From: Chitinophaga sp. Ak27
GTDB taxonomy: Bacteria > Bacteroidota > Bacteroidia > Chitinophagales > Chitinophagaceae
Reading direction: 5' to 3'
Assembly (NCBI RefSeq): GCF_012726295.1
Contig: NZ_JABAOB010000014.1
Location: forward strand, 56,407-120,406
Length of the DNA stretch: 64,000 nucleotides
Under the pieces are notes generated by a model, which searched no databases, had not been told where the DNA came from, and saw only the letters and a list, made by a program, of their open reading frames with translations. Below are positions 59,765 through 64,000 of the stretch, piece by piece; within the stretch, counting starts at the first letter, position 1; the number at the start of each line of letters is the position of its first letter. A program made the position numbers and the translations under genes.

Positions 59765-61852
59765 ATGTCAGTAATTCAGAAAATCAGGGACAAATACGCC
59801 GTCATGATCGTTGTAGTGATTTGCCTGGCTATTGTTAGTTTCCTGTTGCAGGATGCCTTTTTTGGCAAAAGTTCTCTAACCCGTCGCAGTACGAGCGTTG
59901 GAAAAGTAAACGGTGAAGATCTGGACTTGTCAGACTACCAACGCCGCATTCAGGACGCAGAAAACAACGCGCGTCAGCAAATGCCAAATATTGACGAACA
60001 AACCCGTCAATATATCCGCGAACAGGTTTGGAACCAGTTTCTGAATGAAAAAATTATGCAGGCTCAGTACGAAAAGCTGGGTATCGTAGTAACTGAAGCG
60101 GAAATCGTAGACCAGATCAGGGGTAAAAATCCTAACCCGGTAGTTGTACAACAATTTACCCGCGACGGACAATTTGATCGTAATGCATTGCAACAGGCCA
60201 TATCTCAAGCCGGTAGTAATCCACAGGTGCGTGAAGGTTTCCACCAACTGGAATCTTATATTGGTAAATACCAGGAGCAATTGAAATATATGACGCTGGT
60301 AAAGCAGGGTGTATATTATCCTAAATGGTTGGCAAAACAACAACAGGATGATAATAGCCAGACAGCCACTGTTTCTTATGTAAATGTTCCTTATGCTACT
60401 ATTGGTGATTCTACTATTAAGGTAACGGATGCTGAATTGAATCGCTTTATCCAGGACCACAAACAGCTCTTTAAAGTAGAAGAATCCCGCAAAGTAGAAT
60501 ATGTATCCTTTGATGCTATTCCTTCTGCTACTGATTCTGCTGCAGCTATTTCACAGATTGTAGCGATGAAAGCAGAGCTGGATACCACTAAAGATGTGGC
60601 AGGTTTTATCAATCGTAATTCTGATATCAAATATTTCGACGGCTATATCTCTAAAAATGAATCTAAAATTCCGATGAAGGATTCTATCGTGAATCTGCCA
60701 GTAGGTGAAATATTTGGACCATATTATGATAATAACCTGATCGTTTATGCGAAAATGGTTGACCGTAAGAATATGCCGGACAGCGTAAAAGTTCGTCATA
60801 TCCTGATTGCCTCTGGTGCACAGGGTGGGTTACCAGATTCTATTGCCAAGAAACGTGCAGATAGCATTGAAGTAGCTGTAAAAGGTGGCGCTGACTTTAA
60901 AGCACTCGTGGCACAGTATTCTGATGATCCAGGTAGCAAACAAACTGGTGGAGAATATGATTTAACTCCTTCTTCTCAATTTGTTCCTGAATTTAAAGAA
61001 TTTGCTTTCGATGGTACTAAAGGTCAGATCAAAACAGTGAAAACCCAGTTTGGCTATCACGTAATGCAGGTTCTGGATCAGAAGAATATCGGTCCGGCTG
61101 TTAAAGTAGCTTACCTCGGTAAATCTGTAGATGCCAGCAAGGAAACAAACAATGCTGCTTTTGGCGCTGCCAGCGATTTCGCAGGAAAAGCCCGTTCACA
61201 AGCTGCATTTGAGAAAACAGTGCAGGAAGGAAAACTGAATAAAAGAATTGCAGATAACGTTCGTCCAATGGACTTCGTAGTACCAGGTGTTGGCCAGGCA
61301 CGCGAACTGGTGCGTTGGGCTTACGAAGCTAAAAAAGGCGATGTAAGTAACGTGTTCACTTTCGATGATAAATACGTGGTAGCTGTTTTAACCAGCACCC
61401 GCGAAGAGGGGACTGCACCACTGGATGACGTAAGGCCTCAGGTGGAAGCAGAGGTAAAGAAACACAAGAAAGCAGAGCAGATTATGGCTAAGCTGCAAAC
61501 TCCTGCTTCACTGGATGCTGCGGCAAAGACAACCAATCAGCCGGTGTTAAAAGCAGAAGGCGTTTCTTTCGGTACACCATTTATTGCTTCACTGGGCTTC
61601 GAACCACGTGTAGCAGGTGCTGCCTTCAATAAGAAATGGGGAACCAATGCGGTATCTGCTCCTATAGAAGGTAACGCGGGGGTATATGTTATCAAAGTTG
61701 ACAGCTTTGCACCGTCTACCCAGCCGGCACAGGATGTTGCTTCTCAACAGGCTGCTTACGAACAAGGTGTTAAATCCATGCTGGACCAACAGCTGTTTGA
61801 AGTGCTGAAAAAGAAGAGCGATGTGAAAGATACCCGTGGTAAATTTTTCTAG
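59765..61852 (+). CDS. PpiD/SurA-type periplasmic peptidylprolyl isomerase
   Basis: A 695-residue chaperone and prolyl isomerase: an N-terminal membrane anchor (about residues 12-31, YAVMIVVVICLAIVSFLLQD), a SurA-like N-terminal helical domain (about 40-200; VWNQFLNEKIMQAQYEKLGIVVTEAEIVDQI) and a parvulin (rotamase) domain at about 340-445. The last carries VRHILIASGAQ, ADFKALVAQYSDDPGSKQTGGEYDL and FGYHVMQVLD. A second, degenerate parvulin-like region may follow around 500-600. It helps fold outer-membrane and periplasmic proteins. Length and layout match PpiD-like proteins of Bacteroidota. Confidence 0.9.
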   Translation: MSVIQKIRDKYAVMIVVVICLAIVSFLLQDAFFGKSSLTRRSTSVGKVNGEDLDLSDYQRRIQDAENNARQQMPNIDEQTRQYIREQVWNQFLNEKIMQAQYEKLGIVVTEAEIVDQIRGKNPNPVVVQQFTRDGQFDRNALQQAISQAGSNPQVREGFHQLESYIGKYQEQLKYMTLVKQGVYYPKWLAKQQQDDNSQTATVSYVNVPYATIGDSTIKVTDAELNRFIQDHKQLFKVEESRKVEYVSFDAIPSATDSAAAISQIVAMKAELDTTKDVAGFINRNSDIKYFDGYISKNESKIPMKDSIVNLPVGEIFGPYYDNNLIVYAKMVDRKNMPDSVKVRHILIASGAQGGLPDSIAKKRADSIEVAVKGGADFKALVAQYSDDPGSKQTGGEYDLTPSSQFVPEFKEFAFDGTKGQIKTVKTQFGYHVMQVLDQKNIGPAVKVAYLGKSVDASKETNNAAFGAASDFAGKARSQAAFEKTVQEGKLNKRIADNVRPMDFVVPGVGQARELVRWAYEAKKGDVSNVFTFDDKYVVAVLTSTREEGTAPLDDVRPQVEAEVKKHKKAEQIMAKLQTPASLDAAAKTTNQPVLKAEGVSFGTPFIASLGFEPRVAGAAFNKKWGTNAVSAPIEGNAGVYVIKVDSFAPSTQPAQDVASQQAAYEQGVKSMLDQQLFEVLKKKSDVKDTRGKFF

Positions 61853-61879
61853 ACTGCTACATTTTAAACTGACATAGAT

Positions 61880-61907
61880 GAAAGGGACGCCTGAGGGTGT
61901 CCCTTTC
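61880..61907 (+). terminator. terminator of the foldase gene
   Basis: GAAAGGGACGCC (61880-61891) pairs with GGTGTCCCTTTC (61896-61907) with one G-T, loop TGAG. The tail is only moderately T-rich. Confidence 0.75.
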
Positions 61908-61963
61908 TCGTTTCTCCTATACTTCGATGGCAACGGATTATGCACATATCTTCCTGATATTCG

Positions 61964-61971
61964 TAAATTTG
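61964..61971 (+). promoter_or_regulatory. -7 element of the DUF2480 gene
   Basis: TAAATTTG, exact TAnnTTTG, 20 bp before ATG 61991; -33 weak. Confidence 0.45.
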
Positions 61972-61990
61972 TATTCTCAAACAGGAAAAA

Positions 61991-62497
61991 ATGGAAGAAA
62001 TCATCAATAAAGTAGCTCAAAGTGGATTGGAAACCATAGACCTGGAAGATTATTATCCCCAGGGGGAAACGGTTGTTTTTGATATAAAAGACCACCTGTT
62101 TATGGGACTGATTCTGAAGGAAAAGGATTTCCGGGCTGCGATGCAGTCGCACGACTGGGAGCAGTATCGCGGAAAAAATGTAGGATTGATATGTAGTGTG
62201 GACGCCATTGTTCCATTGTGGGCATATATGTTAGTAATGGCCCAGCTGGAACCAATAGCAGCCTATGCCGCATTTGGTGACGCTACATTTATTCACAATA
62301 CTTTATACCTGCAAAACCTGGCTAAGATAGATGTGTCAGCCTTTACAGATAAAAGGATCGTTATAAAGGGCTGTGGAGATAAGCGTGTGGGGGAAATTGC
62401 CTATGCAGAAATCACCCGGCTGCTTCGCCCGGTAGCTAAGAGTATTATGTATGGAGAACCTTGCTCTACTGTTCCGGTATATAAAAAGAAAGCTTAA
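61991..62497 (+). CDS. DUF2480 family protein
   Basis: A 168-residue cytoplasmic protein of DUF2480, a family found almost only in Bacteroidota. Conserved parts: INKVAQSGLETIDLEDYYPQGETVVFDIKDHLFMGLILKEKDFR, ICSVDAIVPLWAYMLV and DKRIVIKGCGDKRVGEIAYAEITRLLRPVAKSIMYGEPCSTVPVYK. The two late Cys (KGCGD and EPCSTVP) and the PVYKKK end are family features that could bind a metal or cofactor. No function is known. It converges with corA, overlapping by 4 bp. Confidence 0.88.
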   Translation: MEEIINKVAQSGLETIDLEDYYPQGETVVFDIKDHLFMGLILKEKDFRAAMQSHDWEQYRGKNVGLICSVDAIVPLWAYMLVMAQLEPIAAYAAFGDATFIHNTLYLQNLAKIDVSAFTDKRIVIKGCGDKRVGEIAYAEITRLLRPVAKSIMYGEPCSTVPVYKKKA

Positions 62498-63606
62498 AAC
62501 CAGCCTCTTTTTCTAAACACCAGGATCATCAATGCCAGAAGTAGCCCCATAGCTCCCAATGTGTAATAGTAACCATGTTCGTTTTCCAATTCGGGCATAT
62601 TGTGGAAGTTCATACCGTAAATACCAGCTAAAAGTGTTGGCGGGGCCATCAAGGTCGTTACCACCGCCAACACTTTCATAATCTCATTCATTTTCAAATT
62701 CAGTTGCGTATGGTACATTTCCTGTAAGTTCAGCACCATATCGCGATAGTTATCTGCCAGATCATTACACTGGATAATATGATCGTAAACGTCTTTATAA
62801 TATTTTGTGACTTTATCTTCCAGCAAATCGCTTTCACTTTTCAGAAAACCATTCACAAGTTCCCGTACAGGAGCAATCGCTCTTTTAAAAAGAAACACCT
62901 GGCGCCGAAGGTAATTGATACGAGCCAGTGTACGGGTATTCGGCTGATGTTGTACCAGGTCCTCCATCATTTCTATCCGTTCTCCCAGCTTATCCATCAC
63001 AATAAAATAGTTATCTACAATCACGTCCAGCAAGGAATAACAAAGGTAATCCGCTCCCCCGTTGCGAATCCGGGAACCTTTTAATAACAGTTTCGTACGC
63101 ACCGGGTCAAACACATCCCTGACTGGGTCTTCCTGAAAAGAAATAACGAAATTTTTGCCCAATACAATACTCACCTGTTCCATATCTACAGACGAGGTTT
63201 CGCTGTTGAAATAGATCATTGGTAGCAGGCAGAACATCCGGTCATTGATTTCGTCCATTTTTGCCCGCTGCCCTATGCTCAGTATATCTTCTTCGATTAA
63301 TGGGTGAATCATGAATTGCTCACAGATGGCGTGTACTTCCTCTTTTCGCAATCCATCGATATTTATCCAGCTTAATTGGTCCGACTCAAGGTATTTGAAG
63401 GTATCTTCCGCTTTATGCAGTACCAGCTCTGAGCAAAGATTAGCGCCATAGTCGAAAACGGTAATACGAGTATTGTCCGCCGACTTGCGGGTAGTCAATC
63501 CTTCCGCCGGATTGAAATTCATGATACGTTGCTTCTTCACTTTAAACGGATTCAATACCTGTACTACGCCAGGAATAGGTAGTTTGTTTTTCAAGCCCAT
63601 ATGCAA
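62494..63606 (-). CDS. corA: magnesium/cobalt transporter CorA
   Basis: A 370-residue CorA-family divalent cation channel. The large N-terminal cytoplasmic domain (about residues 30-300) ends in the long stalk helix with VLNLQEMYHTQLNLKMNEIMKVLAVVTTLMAPPTLLAGIYGMNFHNMPEL. The GMN selectivity motif directly follows TM1 and the second span (GYYYTLGAMGLLLALMILVFRKRGWF) follows. It mediates passive Mg2+ (and Co2+) influx as a pentamer. The start is ATG 63606 or the ATG two codons later. Confidence 0.94.
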   Translation of the reverse strand: MHMGLKNKLPIPGVVQVLNPFKVKKQRIMNFNPAEGLTTRKSADNTRITVFDYGANLCSELVLHKAEDTFKYLESDQLSWINIDGLRKEEVHAICEQFMIHPLIEEDILSIGQRAKMDEINDRMFCLLPMIYFNSETSSVDMEQVSIVLGKNFVISFQEDPVRDVFDPVRTKLLLKGSRIRNGGADYLCYSLLDVIVDNYFIVMDKLGERIEMMEDLVQHQPNTRTLARINYLRRQVFLFKRAIAPVRELVNGFLKSESDLLEDKVTKYYKDVYDHIIQCNDLADNYRDMVLNLQEMYHTQLNLKMNEIMKVLAVVTTLMAPPTLLAGIYGMNFHNMPELENEHGYYYTLGAMGLLLALMILVFRKRGWF

Positions 63607-63841
63607 CTGCTATTATCTGGATTTAGTACCGAATTTAAAGGAAAATTCGGGGAATAGCTGTTTAAGAAATGATTTACAACGCCATTAGGCCACCAGACGG
63701 ATGTGGAAAATCTCCCCTTGTTGTAGGGGAAAAATCGCAAAAATGTTAAAAATAAATGCGTCACATCAGTCCTATAGGGTATATAGACTTTAAAATGAAT
63801 AAATGATAGCTAAAAAAAATCATGAAACGAAGACAAACAAA
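63607..63841. other. gap between corA and the intron-flanking hairpin
   Basis: About 235 bp without a gene. A small hairpin TCCCCT (63713-63718) / AGGGGA (63725-63730) followed by AAAAA could be a weak minus-strand leader structure. No TAnnTTTG element for corA was found. Confidence 0.4.
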
Positions 63842-63871
63842 AAAGCTGTCGACAAGAGTGTCGACAGCTTT
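63842..63871. terminator. terminator-like hairpin at the intron insertion site
   Basis: A perfect 13-bp stem, AAAGCTGTCGACA (63842-63854) with TGTCGACAGCTTT (63859-63871), loop AGAG; on the minus strand it runs into TTTTTTGTTTG. The intron begins 8 bp after the right arm, the arrangement preferred by class IIC introns. Confidence 0.8.
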
Positions 63872-63878
63872 CGTTATT

Positions 63879-64000
63879 GTGCGCCAGGCATGTGTTATAG
63901 CTCTAGGGTGTAAGTCCCGAATGCACTTTGCAGCAGGAAGCATTAGCCAATAGCAAGGGTGTCCATCGTAAGGTGGAATCTGAAGGAAGCTGGCGGCAAA
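63879..64000 (+). mobile_element. 5' end of a group II intron, probably class IIC, cut by the window edge
   Basis: The sequence opens with the group II 5' consensus GTGCG (63879-63883) and continues with domain I landmarks in order: CTAGGGTGTAAGTCCCGAA (63903-63921), AGCAAGGGTGTCC (63952-63964), GGAATCTGAAGGAAGC (63975-63990) and GGCGGCAAA (63992-64000). This order and wording match what I know of the Oceanobacillus-type IIC intron. The terminator hairpin just upstream fits IIC target choice. The reverse-transcriptase gene and the 3' end would lie beyond base 64000, so intactness cannot be judged. Confidence 0.88.

Noticed and set aside
59626..59838. Open frame of 70 codons before the foldase gene
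   Set aside because: Overlaps the foldase promoter and start in another frame; no protein-like features.
63842..63871. Site-specific recombination (dif-like) site
   Set aside because: The stem is a simple terminator-like palindrome with a 4-nt loop, and the adjacent group II intron explains its position.

Overview
The window looks like chromosomal DNA of a Bacteroidota bacterium, most likely Chitinophaga or a close relative in Chitinophagaceae. Reasons: promoters of the TTTG / TAnnTTTG type, a sigma factor followed by a membrane-anchored barrel protein, a PadR/PspC pair, a BlaI/M56-TonB pair, DUF2480 and DUF3050 proteins, and the Kdn pathway genes. Species assignment is inference; no 16S gene is present.

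Layout. 0-5.8 kb: end of a small membrane protein, a fused alpha/beta 2-oxoacid dehydrogenase E1, a NYN-macrodomain operon, Dps and an MFS exporter. 5.8-10.5 kb: RmuC, then kdnA-kdsB-kdnB for making and activating 8-amino-Kdo for lipopolysaccharide. 10.5-18.9 kb: secreted and envelope proteins (DUF4440, CAP, GH25), a radical SAM/SPASM protein, a BlaI repressor with an M56-TonB sensor protease, three small envelope-stress-type proteins and an AI-2E family permease. 18.9-25.5 kb: NadD, the phenylacetyl-CoA epoxidase genes paaABCD, and secreted peptidases. 25.5-36.7 kb: FeoB, PspC/PadR, a bicarbonate-type SulP transporter with beta-carbonic anhydrase, an aminotransferase, and kdsD-manC for sugar nucleotides. 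36.9-52.5 kb: RecQ, DUF3050, tRNA-Phe, lipid II flippase Amj, an HxlR/flavoprotein pair, an FtsX-type ABC permease, a GH36 alpha-galactosidase, a carotenoid-type membrane protein, cardiolipin synthase, and an ECF sigma factor with a barrel-fused partner.

52.8-59.8 kb is the most unusual part. mnmG is followed by four perfect palindromic parS-like ParB sites within 755 bp, then ybeY and feoA. Next comes about 1.5 kb of AT-rich non-coding DNA with two exact DnaA boxes and an array of about 82-bp units. Each recognisable unit has an AAATAT-type leader followed by an ATTCTCAGCGC / GCGCTGAGAAT dyad. I read this as a candidate chromosomal replication origin and segregation region whose repeat architecture I do not recognise. 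dnaA itself is not in the window.

59.8-64 kb: a PpiD/SurA-type foldase, a DUF2480 protein and CorA. At the right edge is the 5' end of a group II intron, probably class IIC, placed directly behind a terminator-like hairpin and cut off by the window. Several pathways meet at the cell envelope: Kdo8N, GDP-mannose, Amj, cardiolipin, and periplasmic folding and proteolysis.
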